Shown here: positions 34,827 through 46,699 of the stretch, in pieces | Layout of the letters: every line of letters begins with the position of its first letter | Numbering within the stretch: position 1 is the stretch's first letter | Source: Bolinopsis microptera | Taxonomy: Eukaryota > Ctenophora > Tentaculata > Lobata > Bolinopsidae | DNA: 64,000 nucleotides | Assembly (NCBI RefSeq): GCF_026151205.1 | Contig: NC_087082.1 | Span: 584,401 to 648,400, forward strand | Reading direction: 5' to 3' | Position numbers and translations under genes: made by a program | Notes under the pieces: generated by a model | The model's input: the letters and a program-made list of their open reading frames with translations, nothing else | The model's database searches: none | What the model was told of the DNA's origin: nothing

Positions 34827-37800
34827 ATTACCATTAGTGATCTCTCTGATCTGTTGTAGAACTCAGGGTCATCGTGACCAAGAAATTTAGTTTTCTTTGA
34901 GTAGTTGAACGGAGCTCGGATCGCTCTGTAAAGAAGATATTTGTGAGTAGTTAGTAGCTATATAAGTCTGTTGTATAGTCAGATACAAAACTTAATCTCT
35001 TTAAACCAGGTCAGATGGACAACAAAGATATCAAATGATCTGTATTAAATGATCTGTTCTGATAATTTGCCTTTCTCTAGACTTAGAGTTAGAGTTATAG
35101 AGTATGAGGTATAACTGTACTAAAGTATTTAAAAAACCTGGCGAGGAGATTGTCTTTAGTTAAGTTGAGTCTGTCATCGCTGCGATGTAGGATAGAAAAG
35201 ATAGCGTTCTCTATTTTAGTGGTCCACAACTTGTGATACCGTTCATTTTGGAAGGTAAGTTGTTTGAACGCAGCTGACTCTCTGTACTCGCTTTCACCTT
35301 TCTTCCTACCGTTCTCCATCTAGGTTTATAAATTGTTTAGATTCACAACTAAGCAAGAGCGAATAAACATAATACATATACATTATACATGTATCTATTC
35401 ACTAAAAGTCAAAACAAGCAGTCACTCTATTAATTTTAAAGAATCAAATCTGACTTAAAAATAATAAACATTTTAAATAACCTGCGCTTTTAATCTTGAA
35501 TCGTAGTCCCCCTCCGCATCAGAAGACTCTGACTTGAACTTGCCTATAACACTCTTCACAGCAGACTTCAGTGTCTGAGGAACGTACCTGGAAGCGTCAA
35601 ACGTTCTGCCCCTGTCTAAATCGTCATGTTCTGGAGGGGGCAGTTCGTAGAGACACTCATTGTACATAGCTATCATTCTGTCTACCGGTTTATCGTGCTC
35701 CAAGGTTAGAACAGCTCCTGAGGGCGGATAAATTAATCAGTGCTGGAAGAAAGATAAGCTTCAGAAATAAGGCATTCGGCCATGTCAGGAGTTCGTGTAA
35801 AGAGAGATAATCAGTAATCATGCTAATTGCTAATAGTGGGCGGGTTAAGAGAGTTAATTAGGTCCTTTGTAAAGACTTAAATAAGGATAATGTTAATTAC
35901 TGCGGTCTTTAGGTTACTTTGTAAAGACTTAAATAAGGGTAATGTTAATTACTGCGGTCTTTAGGTTACTTTGTAAAGACTTAAATAAGGATAATGTTAA
36001 TTACTGCGGTCTTTAGGTTACTTTGTAAAGACTTAAATAAGGGTAATGTTAATTACTGCGGTCTTTAGGTTACTTTGTAAAGACTTAAATAAGGGTAATG
36101 TTAATTACTGCGGTCTTTAGGTTACTTTGTAAAGACTTAAATAAGGATAATGTTAATTACTGCGGTCTTTAGGTTACTTTGTAAAGACTTAAATAAGGGT
36201 AATGTTAATTACTGCGGTCTTTAGGTTACTTTGTAAAGACTTAAATAAGGGTAACGTTAATTACTGCGGTCTTTAGGTTACTTTGTAAAGACTTAAATAA
36301 GGATAATGTTAATTACTGCGGTCTTTAGGTTACTTTGTAAAGACTTAAATAAGGGTAATGTTAATTACTGCGGTCTTTAGGTTACTTTGTAAAGACTTAA
36401 ATAAGGATAATGTTAATTACTGCGGTCTTTAGGTTACTTTGTAAAGACTTAAATAAGGATAATGTTAATTACTGCGGTCTTTAGGTTACTTTGTAAAGAC
36501 TTAAATAAGGGTAATGTTAATTACTGCGGTCTTTAGGTTACTTTGTAAAGACTTAAATAAGGATAATGTTAATTACTGCGGTCTTTAGGTTACTTTATAA
36601 AGACTTAAATAAGGGTTATGTTCTAATGATCGTATAACCCTTTGATTAAGTAGTTCTCATACAAGGTTTATATAAGTTTCATGATTTGCACACTGTATCT
36701 CGACATACACTGTATATCGTCACGCATGTTATATCGCCCTGTAGTAGAATGACTTACAGGCATTTTCTGCTCGATACACTAGGGACTCCAGATATTCCGT
36801 ATTTTTGACTGTAGGTATAATTCAAAGTGGTCCTGAGATAATTAGATTGAGTTTACGCGGTTGAAACCCAATTTAGGCCAAAACAACATGTTTTTTTATT
36901 TTTTTATTTTAGAGCAAGTTAATTTCGTTGGCATATCAGCAAAATTTTCACTAAAGTGTATTAGAACTAGCCTCACAAGATAGTATCAATATTGTGCTAA
37001 TATTGCAGGACTTCCCCTGTCAGAAATCCAATCGAATGGCGATATAAGGTTGTCAATATACAGTGTGATTTACTGTGATTACCAAGTTGCATGTATGAGC
37101 TTATAATGATTGCACTTTACAGTAGAGAACGGAGACAGAAAGCATTTGTTTTGACACGCGAACAGCTACCAACCAATCAGCTTGGAGTTAGATATGAACA
37201 AACCCCCTGGACACAACACAATTAACAAATGTTCGTTGGGAGAACCTATTAAACTACCACCATGTTATTGATTTTAGATTATGTTAGATTATAAAATACA
37301 CATGCATATCGGTTTTCGTACATAAACATAGGAAATAAAGACCAGCAATCTCATCAGCATCCTCTAATAATCCCAGCCATAATGAGAGGGTGATTCCACA
37401 GACAAGCAAAGAAATCGTTTATAATCATAATATCTGTAATATAACTCGGAAAATCAATCGAGCACAACATATGTCAGGTAATATGCACATAATATGTCAC
37501 ATGTCACGTGCAGCGAGCTGTTAACTTACGGATCCTGCCCCAATGATCCCTGCCCTCCATGTACCCACTAAGAGAAGGGTAGAGTCTGGGAGGGTGGGTA
37601 GAGTGGCGAGGAGGAGCTGGTTCAGACTGCTGCCGAGTAAAAGAGTGGGAGATTTCGGCTCCCTGTTGTGGTGCACTCCCCTCCGGCATTTCATCACATT
37701 CCTCACACTCTGCTATCACTTCAGCCTGTTCTATTGGACACACGGGTAAAGCTAAATCTGACACTAATATACACTGTATATACGTACTATAACACTGTGT

Positions 37801-40800
37801 ATAACACGGTGCCCAAATGTGCCCATCTTGGCCACCATGCACTAGCTAAGCAAGCGTACCTCGGAGAAATGCAAGAGAAACATGGTTGCTGTGATGATAG
37901 CACGTAAAAACCATGTTTCTCCGACACAACCCCGCAGTTCAGCGCTCACTTCATGGCAAGTATAGCGCTCATTTCATGGCAAGTTCAGCGCTCACTTCAT
38001 AGCAATAATATTTGCTACTTTTCGTGATCAACATTTCATCTCACAACGTTTGACCCTCAGTATTCACCCTAACCCAACCGCAACCCTAAGCCTAACACAA
38101 ATACCCAGACAGACCCAAAATTTGAATGTAGATGGGGTAAAACGTCGAATGATGAAATGTTCGTTCCAATCCAGACAAACCACTCGCTATATAACTCACA
38201 CAAAGTCACACAAACTCACACAAACTCACAACTCACACAAACTCACACATACTGATCACACAAACTCACAAAAACTCACACAAACTCACAACTCACACAA
38301 ACTCACACAAACTCACACAAACTGATCACACAAACTCACACATACTGATCACACAAACTCACACATACTGATCACACAAACTCACACAAACTCACAACTC
38401 ACACAAACTCACACATACTGATCACACAAACTCACACAAACTCACACAAACTCACACAAACTCACACAAACTGATCACACAAACTCACACAAACTCACAC
38501 ATACTGATCACTCAAACTCACACAAACTCACACAAACTCACACAAACTCACACAAACTCACACAAACTCACACAAACTCACATAAACTCACACAAACTCA
38601 CACAAACTCACACAAACTCACACAAACTGATCACACAAACTCACACAAACTCACACATACTGATCACACAAACTCACACAAACTCACACAAACTCACACA
38701 AACTCACATAAACTCACACAAACTCACACAAACTCACACAAACTCACACAAACTCACACAAACTCACACAAACTCACACATACTCACACAAACTCACACA
38801 AACTCATACAAACTCACACAAACTCACACAAACTCACACAAACTCACACAAACTCACACATACTGATCACACAAACTCACACATACTGATCACACAAACT
38901 CACACAAACTCACACAAACTCACACAAACTCACACAAACTCACACAAACTCACACAAACTCACACATACTGATCACACAAACTCACACATACTGATCACA
39001 CAAACTCACACATACTGATCACACAAACTCACACAAACTCACACAAACTCACACAAACTCACACAAACTCACACATACTCACACAAACTCACACAAACTC
39101 ACACAAACTCACACAAACTCACACAAACTCACACAAACTCACACATACTGATCACACAAACTCACACATACTGATCACACAAACTCACACAAACTCACAC
39201 AAACTCACACAAACTCACACAAACTCACACAAACTCACACATACTGATCACACAAACTCACACAAACTCACACAAACTCACACAAACTCACACAAACTCA
39301 CACAAACTCACACAAACTCACACATACTGATCACACAAACTCACACAAACTCACACAAACTCACACAAACTCACACAAACTCACATAAACTCACACAAAC
39401 TCACACAAACTCACACAAACTCACACAAACTCACACAAACTCACACATACTACTCACACATACTACTCACACATACTGATCACACAAACTCACACAAACT
39501 CACACAAACTCACACAAACTCACATAAACTCACACAAACTCACACAAACTCACACAAACTCACACAAACTCACACAAACTCACACAAACTCACATAAACT
39601 CACACAAACTCACACAAACTCACACAAACTCACACAAACTCACACAAACTCACATAAACTCACACAAACTCACACAAACTCACACAAACTCACACAAACT
39701 CACACAAACTCACACATACTGATCACACAAACTCACACAAACTCACACAAACTCACACAAACTCACACAAACTCACACAAACTCACACAAACTCACACAT
39801 ACTGATCACACAAACTCACACAAACTCACACAAACTCACACAAACTCACACAAACTCACATAAACTCACACAAACTCACACAAACTCACACAAACTCACA
39901 CAAACTCACACAAACTCACACATACTACTCACACATACTACTCACACATACTGATCACACAAACTCACACAAACTCACACAAACTCACACAAACTCACAT
40001 AAACTCACACAAACTCACACAAACTCACACAAACTCACACAAACTCACACAAACTCACACAAACTCACATAAACTCACACAAACTCACACAAACTCACAC
40101 AAACTCACACAAACTCACACAAACTCACATAAACTCACACAAACTCACACAAACTCACACAAACTCACTACTCACTACACGCACCCTGTTCGGACTTCTG
40201 TCGAGTGTAGAGGTCCCTGTCTTGGTGTAGTCGACGCTCCGTCCTCCAACCGCTCACTAGGTTATCTTGAGAAACAGGAGGTGTTTGGTGGATCACGGTG
40301 ACTAATGTGTCGTGCTATCATAGCTGCACTATCATATTCTATTTGTTTTATCTGCACTATCATATTCTATTTGTATTATCTGCACTATCATATTCTATTT
40401 GTCTGTAGACCAATATGATGGTACGGTCATGTTGGTAATCAGCCGTTAGTAGAAAAACAAAAAGGATTGCCATTGATGGCTCCAATGACCAATCTCAAAG
40501 TAAAGCCGCTTCAAATTTCAAATTATGTATTTATCATATACTTTTCACCTAGCTATAAGTGGCTTCTCTGTGTAGCTCTCTGATAGCGTAAAATAACGGT
40601 TCTATCAATATTTAAGCGTACCGATCTAAGAATTTCCAAGTCTACTGTTAAAAATAAAAGTAGCAAGCCAGATCTATCATCACTCTTGATGACTCTCACT
40701 CACCAAAAGGTGGCTCCACTGGTTTCATGAGCAGGAACTTTTCTGCCCAGTTGTCCATTGCGTAATCAGTTCCACATATTTTGATCGCTCTATACTCCTC

Positions 40801-41731
40801 AAACTTGGAACAGAAATTCTGAAAAAATAACGTTTCAAAGACATGAACACACTTTAAAAACAGTAACTATTTCTGACGTTAGTTTTTGGTTCAGAAAATA
40901 AAAGCAAAAACCTCAATTTCTATCTCGAGCCCATTCTCCCGGAGCAGGTTGATATATTCGACTCTCATGATGGCCGCTTTATCTCCCTTTGCTCCCTTCT
41001 TCAACTCCTCTATATCATCCTGATCTATCTGTCGGGGGTTTGCGTCCACTGAAGGGGAGGTGTTAGCTGGACATACCCTTCTATATACACATACATACCC
41101 TTCTATATACACATACTTGTGTAGTATGTGTATTAGTATTCTTAATACTAACAACTTTATAAAAACTTCAAGGAAACTGTAAACAGCCTGCACCAAAAAC
41201 TTGACAGAGTGTATTATTACATGTATTTAACTTATTGATTTTAAATCAAACCTAATCCATTGGAAGAGTCCATGTATTTCTTTATGGGTTGGTAGACCAG
41301 CACAAAGTCTATCTTATGGTCCTCCGACCAAGGCTCATAGTTAACTCTGTCCACTACGTCTTCCAACAACTGCAAAACTATTGTTAAATCTGTCCACTAC
41401 GTCTTCCAACAACTGCAAAACTATTGTTAACTCTGTCCACTACGTCTTCCAACAACTGTAAAACTATTGTTAACTCTGTCCACTACGTCTTCCAACAACT
41501 GCAAAACTATTGTTGAGTCTCGTATCATGTAGGGGTGGAGCATGTCGGGCTAACAGAAATACAAGAGATACAATTGTCCGGCCTAATTCGGCTATCAATT
41601 GATTGGTTTACCTGTCTGGCATTTTTTCTGAATTGTCGTCTGAGTTTCTTCTTGGCATGACTCCAAGTTCTTTGAGCGTCTGCTATACTGCACTGATCAC
41701 TTAGAGTGTCAAATGTTCCGGTTCGTGTCAT
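26491..41731 (-). CDS. Anoctamin (TMEM16) family protein, gene A, 22 exons
   Basis: Ten-TM channel/scramblase family. Exons, 5' to 3': 41612-41731, 41252-41369, 40912-41048, 40704-40818, 35482-35717, 35138-35319, 34832-34925, 34399-34579, 34161-34328, 33518-33714, 33257-33400, 32628-32768, 31870-32040, 31427-31476, 30788-30872, 28536-28713, 28322-28411, 28112-28182, 27828-27897, 27192-27399, 26739-26905, 26491-26618. Sum 3051 nt, 1016 aa, ATG at 41731, all phases close. Evidence: cytosolic dimerisation-domain features (KIDFVLVYQP); FQPLNIVRNYFG; first TM FYNMSLVIPAIAGTAVFIYG then a six-Cys loop ending YLSDYC; FVNYYSTLFYIAFFKG; CAPGGCMSE; FLTMFVTAFPLAPLICLF; DATRYVKRVRRPIG; ILVNAILIAFTFDWLP. 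Ca2+ ligand positions are poorly kept (E794 and D830 kept; I726, I730, N797, Q826 changed). Exon 9 has a 2-bp deletion versus gene B, offset by an acceptor 16 nt further in. The C-terminus has an acidic insert absent from B. Channel or scramblase activity is not decidable from sequence. Confidence 0.9.
27499..27740. mobile_element. Small TIR element, internally duplicated, in intron 19 of gene A
   Basis: Left TIR TACCTTACTCGGGAATATTA at 27499; inverted copies end at 27623 and 27740. The body (GGTGGGTTTTGGAAAATTCC ...) occurs twice in tandem, the second time without its own left end. Absent from the corresponding intron of gene B. Confidence 0.75.
28790..30660 (+). mobile_element. RTE-like retrotransposon fragment inside intron 15 of gene A, antisense to the gene
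   Basis: Seen: two plus frames, 28867-29307 and 29313-30641, that join with a one-base shift near 29285-29313 (LNIVPVPKKGN follows after the shift). RT landmarks: DNYRGIALTSIVSKTLNKMI, QNGFRESRS, MLFVDFKKAFDSV, GVMQGDTLAPYLF and the catalytic DADFADDLALI. Then come YLGSRMKSSEKDF, ILLYGSETWTVS, RLAGHLARHEE and RGRPHLTYIDI. The endonuclease is missing (5' truncation). The gene B intron at the same place (52845-52954) lacks it, so the insertion postdates the duplication or was lost from B. Confidence 0.88.
30715..30790. repeat. Donor-site repeat at exon 15 of gene A
   Basis: On the minus strand, exon 15 ends AGTGAG followed by the donor GTAATTAGTTA. GTAATNAGTTA units recur about four times, after which AGTGAG-GTAAT appears again as part of a short palindrome. 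Gene B has a single GCGAG-GTAACT here. Confidence 0.65.
31600..31665. repeat. 21-bp repeat (GTAACTATGGTAACTAGTAGT), short array
   Basis: Three to four copies in intron 13 of gene A. The same unit is present in the matching intron of gene B (53316-53405), so it predates the duplication. Confidence 0.7.
32158..32635. repeat. 16-bp minisatellite spanning the exon-12 splice donor of gene A
   Basis: Unit AATATAGCTACTAACT at 32158-32330 and 32547-32635, split by about 215 bp of other sequence. On the minus strand the unit reads GCTATATTA-GTTAGTA, which is the end of exon 12 plus its donor. Gene B has one GCTATATTT-GTAAGTT there. Confidence 0.85.
32886..33245. repeat. 21-bp minisatellite, about 17 copies
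   Basis: Unit GTAACTATGGTAACTAGTAGT with A/T variation, ending 11 bp from the exon-11 donor of gene A. The open plus frame repeating VTMVTSS is a consequence of a unit length divisible by 3 and is not a gene. Confidence 0.92.
34091..34160. repeat. Triplicated exon-9 donor separated by poly-C/G tracts, gene A
   Basis: On the minus strand, GTGAGTCACAT occurs three times, separated by runs of G. The first is the exon-9 donor. Homopolymer lengths are likely to be unreliable in an assembly. Confidence 0.75.
34786..34825. repeat. (TAG)n microsatellite next to exon-7 donor, gene A
   Basis: On the minus strand the donor GTAATT runs straight into (ACT)n. The gene B intron lacks it. Confidence 0.8.
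35861..36617. repeat. 52-bp minisatellite, about 14.5 copies, intron 4 of gene A
   Basis: Unit includes TTAATTACTGCGGTCTTTAG and GTTACTTTGTAAAGACTTAA. AAAGACT and GGTCTTT can pair within a unit. One A/G variable position (AAGGATAAT/AAGGGTAAT) alternates along the array. Confidence 0.92.
36618..38190. other. Intronic DNA of gene A (intron 4), no exon accepted
   Basis: About 1.6 kb between two arrays. It holds one long minus frame (37504-37842) considered and rejected as an exon (see rejected list). The corresponding intron of gene B is only 126 bp. Confidence 0.5.
38197..40170. repeat. 10-bp satellite (AAACTCACAC)n, about 2 kb, intron 4 of gene A
   Basis: Nearly 200 units of AAACTCACAC, interrupted by TACTGATCAC and CATAAACTCA variants that recur in higher-order blocks (two near-identical ~480-bp blocks around 39300-39780 and 39780-40170). 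Read on the transcribed strand the unit is GTGAGTTTGT, so each copy carries a consensus-like 5' splice-site hexamer. Confidence 0.93.
41343..41515. repeat. 43-bp repeat, 4 copies, covering the exon-2 acceptor of gene A
   Basis: Unit CTGTCCACTACGTCTTCCAA + CAACTGCAAAACTATTGTTAACT. On the minus strand each copy has ...TTTTGCAG followed by TTGTTGGAAGACGTAG, the 3' splice site and first ~30 nt of exon 2. Confidence 0.88.
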
Positions 41732-41802
41732 CCTACGTCACTTATACAGACCACTATCTTACAATTGGAAGTAGTCATGGAAACATGAAGACGATGTACC
41801 TG

Positions 41803-41875
41803 ATCGAGGCGACCCGCTTGTGACTCGACTAGTTTCGGCTTTTTACGGCCATCCACAAGCTCACAAGGGAGTATC
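41803..41875 (-). repeat. Dispersed repeat (CTAGTTTCGGC...GGCCATCCACA)
   Basis: Matches, in inverted orientation, 46095-46150 (TGTGGATGGCCCTCAAAGGC + CGAAACTAGTTGAG). Short dispersed element, class unknown. Confidence 0.55.
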
Positions 41876-41956
41876 ACCTCAATACATTTATTTAATTGTA
41901 GTTGTGAATAGTTTTAAATAATGTTCACAACTACAATTAAATACATTTATTGAGGT
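41876..41956. repeat. Near-perfect 33-bp-arm hairpin just upstream of gene A
   Basis: Left arm ACCTCAATACATTTATTTAA + TTGTAGTTGTGAA; right arm is its complement with two or three mismatches; 15-bp loop. It lies about 145 bp upstream of the gene A ATG. MITE remnant or regulatory hairpin; undecided. Confidence 0.75.
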
Positions 41957-43550
41957 AATACTACAAAAAAAACAACAAACATTACGACATTTCAATGTAT
42001 AAGGCTCAATTTCTTAGTGTTTATAATTTAACTGGACAGCTTACAACTATAAATGACTAGAACTGTGGATATTTATAACAAGTACAATGTACATATACAT
42101 GCGATAATATATACATTTAACAACGTCCAACGCAGAAAGCGAGTAAATGATAATCCAACAACGATTATTGGGATAAACTCGAGAATTTGATCAGTTATCT
42201 GATGTACAGTGAGTTGTAACACAAAACCAGATTAAACTGCAAGAAGCTCATAATTCTTAGCATAATTATAGCGAAATTGATGGAAGGTCTTTATGCATAT
42301 ACCTCTATAACAGAGTGAAGACTAGAAAGGAAGGGGTGTAGGAAGTGTACATATTACTAAGCTAAACCTTAGAGTGAACTCATACTCCTTATTTACGTAG
42401 GACTAGACGAGAGGAATTCTAAATATTTCACAAACACCTCGATATATCATGACGTACTGACTAATGATTATCATAGTAAATCTGATACTTGATATCAATC
42501 GTTGGCATGTCAAACATTTAATGTTTAAGTATCGCAAGTGTAGACTCTCTGTATATCTGAGTGCACCCTATACTGTTGACTAAAACAATATTGTGAGAGA
42601 ACCAACAGCATTCCGAAGATAAACCGACAAGACAAAAGTGAGTTTGAGTAGGCGCTTATAGGATAAGGGGGTCGGGGAAGCGTGTTCAGCAAAGTAACAC
42701 ACATGATGGCTGAACACTGCACAGTAACACACACCTTGTAACACAAAGTAACACATTTCACACCTTGTGCAATGTGCAGTCTCCCTCACAAACTAAAAGT
42801 GAGCATTCTACAAATATCTAGGTTAATATTACTACCATTAAACATGAATAGATGCAATGGTAAGCAGAGTTAAGAAACTGACGGCTTGCAAAACATCGCC
42901 AGAAAAATGTTGGATGGTGGATAAAAATAGGTGCAATATAACAATAACACACTCTCGAACAAGCTATATAACAGATTAGATAAACACAAAGAATTTCATA
43001 TAGATCAACTACACTGCGATGACAAATTACACGCTCTCACACCCGACCAATCACCATTTACAGCTAGGAATGTGTACATTGTACATTGTACATTGTACAT
43101 TGTACTTGGGTATCGTACAGATGTTTTGTGTGAAGGAAACCTTACACAAACAACAGAATAGCTCCTCCCTGCTACAGAATACAAGCGTGTGTAAAACACC
43201 CAGCTGGGAAATGGCAGTGTTTTCAACAAGCATAGAGTTATGCATTATGAGGGGGATGCCAGTGTAACGCTTCTGAACGGGAATATTCAATTAGGTGCAC
43301 AAATGTGTTCACAGGAGAATTTGGAAGGCAAAAAGACTGTATATATAGGATTAGTATCTTAGTATAATATATACTTATATAGGTATATAGTATATATACT
43401 TTATATATAGGCGAATAAATATAAGTTATAACTGTTTGCCGGACTGTCATCTGGACAGTGTACGTATTAACACGGACAGTGTATCAAACAGTGCAGTTCA
43501 GCAATTACGAGAGAGACGTTTTGCATTTATATATAATGGGCAAAAACCTC
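41957..43550. other. Intergenic upstream region of gene A, no gene seen
   Basis: Only short frames. Contains a small (TGTACATT)n run at 43075-43107. Confidence 0.45.
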
Positions 43551-43551
43551 A

Positions 43552-44462
43552 AATTAAAACTATGAAACTATAACACGTTGAATTAAAACTATGAAACTAT
43601 AACACGTTGAATTAAAACTATGAAACTATAACACGTTGAATTAAAACTATGAAACTATAACACGTTGAATTAAAACTATGAAACTATAACACGTTGAATT
43701 AAAACTATGAAACTATAACACGTTGAATTAAAACTATGAAACTATAACACGTTGAATTAAAACTATGAAACTATAACACGTTGAATTAAAACTATGAAAC
43801 TATAACACGTTGAATTAAAACTATGAAACTATAACACGTTGAATAAAAACTATGAAACTATAACACGTTGAATTAAAACTATGAAACTATAACTCGTTGA
43901 ATTAAAACTATGAAACTATAACACGTTGAATTAAAACTATGAAACTATAACACGTTGAATTAAAACTATGAAACTATAACACGTTGAATTAAAACTATGA
44001 AACTATAACTCGTTGAATTAAAACTATGAAACTATAACACGTTGAATTAAAACTATGAAACTATAACACGTTGAATTAAAACTATGAAACTATAACACGT
44101 TGAATTAAAAATATATGAAACTATAACACGTTGAATTAAAACTATGAAACTATAACACGTTGAATTAAAACTATGAAACTATAAGTTATAACACGTTGAA
44201 TTAAAACTATGAAACTATAACACGTTGAATTAAAACTATGAAACTATAACACGTTGAATTAAAACTATGAAACTATAACATGTTGAATTAAAACTATGAA
44301 ACTATAACACGTTGAATTAAAACTATGAAACTATAACACGTTGAATTAAAACTATGAAACTATAAGTTATAACACGTTGAATTAAAACTATGAAACTATA
44401 ACACGTTGAATTAAAACTATGAAACTATAACACGTTGAATTAAAATTATGAAACTATAACAA
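43552..44462. repeat. 29-bp minisatellite, about 31 copies
   Basis: Unit AATTAAAACTATGAAACTAT + AACACGTTG, with occasional 8-bp AAGTTATA insertions and a few point variants (TAACTCG, TAACATG). Confidence 0.93.
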
Positions 44463-44508
44463 GTTCCAAACGCATAACATTATACACGAGTATGACGTAT
44501 CTGGTGCC

Positions 44509-45003
44509 ATAGCGCTACAAGTTTGAAGTTACAATTAAGAAGTGTAGTTCCCAGCGCTACAAGTTACAAAGAAGTGTAGTTCCCAGCGCTACAAGTTACA
44601 AAGAAGTGTAGTTCCCAGCGCTATAAGTTACAAAGAAGTGTAGTTCCCAGCGCTACAAGTTACAAAGAAGTGTAGTTCCCAGCACTACAAGTTACATAGA
44701 AGTGTAGTTCCCAGCGCTATAAGTTACAAAGAAGTGTAGTTCCCAGCGCTACAAGTTACAAAGAAGTGTAGTTCCCAGCACTACAAGTTACAAAGAAGTG
44801 CAGTTCCCAGCACTACAAGTTACAAAGAAGTGTAGTTCCCAACGCTACAAGTTACAAAGAAGTGTAGTTCCCAGCGCTACAAGTTACAAAGAAGTGTAGT
44901 TCACAGCGCTACAAGTTACAAAGAAGTGTAGTTCACAGCGCTACAAGTTACAAAGAAGTGTAGTTCACAGCGCTACAAGTTACAAAGAAGTGTTATAGTT
45001 CCC
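44509..45003. repeat. 32-bp minisatellite, about 15 copies
   Basis: Unit CGCTACAAGTTACAAAGAAG + TGTAGTTCCCAG. Variants CACTACAAG, CTATAAG, TTCACAG. Confidence 0.93.
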
Positions 45004-45346
45004 AGAATGTACAGGGTGTACCGTATAAAGTGTGAAGAATGTATTTAATAATGTTGGTCTGACTTAGACGACGAAGGTGAAAATTGCTATGCGGTAAATT
45101 TGTATACAAGATAGTAATACATTGTGGCTTATAGTTCCGGAGTTGACAAGTTGTAGACTGCTATTTCAAGGAAAATAAACAAAGCGTTCATCGAATCATA
45201 AACTGTAGTTCTATGTGTGTGTAATTGACACGTTTCTGATAGGCTTAAAACCAATTATATGATGGATATTGTTAGTTCATATTCCAGTAGGTATGTAGAC
45301 GTTTTCTACAATCTACACGGAGAGATAGTAGTATAGTGACACGCTC

Positions 45347-45492
45347 ATCAGCACGAGCGTGACGTGATACGAGCGTGACGTGACACGAGCGTGACGTGAC
45401 ACGAGCGTGACGTGACACGAGCGTGACGTGACACGAGCGTGACGTGACACGAGCGTGACGTGACACGAGCGTGACATGACACGAGCGTGACG
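45347..45492. repeat. 16-bp minisatellite with TGACGTGA cores
   Basis: Unit ACGAGCGTGACGTGAC, about 9 copies. Each contains TGACGTGA, close to a CRE/ATF half-site. It lies 3.6 kb upstream of the gene A ATG. Confidence 0.88.
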
Positions 45493-46189
45493 TTCAACAA
45501 GACACAGTACTATACATTATTAACACGACTTTTATACGAGGCAAATCACCATCTGGTGCACTTGTAAAATATAACATATGTATATATATGTATAAAATGT
45601 AACGATACAATTAAAAAATTAAGCAATTACGACAATAAAGCGTGTGAATAAAATTCGGAGCGAATAGCAAGCTGCGGTGCGTATATAAACAATTAACAAG
45701 GAATTTAAGACAGTTCAGAGCACAATAATTGCGTGTGCGCTGGTACCGGTGAAGTGTACAATAAAAGTGCAATTGGACGAGCCCGGAAATAGGAGTGCTC
45801 TTTATTAAGCTGTGTATAAACAGGGCTATAATAACAAACCTGAGACAACTATCTGATTAACAGCGTCTCATACACTAGTAACGCAAATACTACTAGTACG
45901 CTAATAGTAATACTTTCAACACTACTATATAACAAATAATTTGAGGTGACACTCCTGTGGATTTTTTCTGCCCCATGAGTTTGTAACTTTACTATGGATT
46001 TTCAAATTAATTAACCGTATGTTTACTAATATGACATATTCTTCTGATATCAGTTTATTAAATTTATTAAATTTTTGACTTCTGCTAGGTGACAGTGACA
46101 CTCCTGTGGATGGCCCTCAAAGGCCGAAACTAGTTGAGTCTTCAGCAGATCACCCTGGAATACGTCGTATCATTTGTTTGATGACACTT

Positions 46190-46430
46190 AACTAATAGTA
46201 ATAAAGCAAATACGCAACTAGTAATAAAGCAAATACGCTAATGGTAATAAAGCAAATACGCTAATAGTAATAAAGCAAATACGCTAATAGTAATAAAGGA
46301 AATACGCTAATAGTAATAAAGCAAATACGCTAATAGTAATAAAGCAAATACGCTAATGGTAATAAAGCAAATACGCTAATAGTAATAAAGCAAATACGCT
46401 AATGGTAATAAAGCGAATACGCTACTAGCT
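46190..46430. repeat. 23-bp minisatellite, about 10 copies
   Basis: Unit TAATAGTAATAAAGCAAATACGC with AATGG/AATAG variants. Confidence 0.9.
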
Positions 46431-46449
46431 AGTAGTAGCTACACTAATA

Positions 46450-46567
46450 ACAGTGCTGGCAAGCTTGCTCTAACCAGAGCCCTCTCGCTTGTGAAACAAG
46501 CGCGTCACGCAGTACGCGTTTACACATGGCTATGTGAACTGGCAAGCATAACCGTTGCCCTTATAGT
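46450..46567. repeat. Dispersed GC-rich repeat (CAGTGCTGGCAAGC ... CCCTCTCGCTTG)
   Basis: Contains CCAGAGCCCTCTCGCTTG and AACAAGCGCGTCACGCAGTA, both recurring at 48230-48345. CCCTCTCGCTTGCAG also occurs in the foldback arms (11190, 11985). CAGTGCTGGCAAGC recurs at 47713. Confidence 0.65.
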
Positions 46568-46699
46568 TATAGTTATACCTCCCATTTAATAATACTATTA
46601 CCCCCTTTAATGTTTTTTAATGCATTAATAGTCCTAAAAATTCTACTGGATATTTAATACTCATCTACTTTTACCCACTGATTGTGAACATGGCGTTAA

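Noticed and set aside
37530..37725. Possible extra exon of gene A (AEVIAECEECDEM...) with plausible acceptor and GTAAGT donor
   Set aside because: Its length of 196 nt and entry phase give an immediate TGA and would break the CDS; gene B has no counterpart. An unproductive alternative exon cannot be excluded.
26491..41731. Gene A as a pseudogene because of the exon-9 frameshift
   Set aside because: A new AG in the exon restores the frame and all other 21 exons have conserved phases, so a functional gene is the simpler reading.
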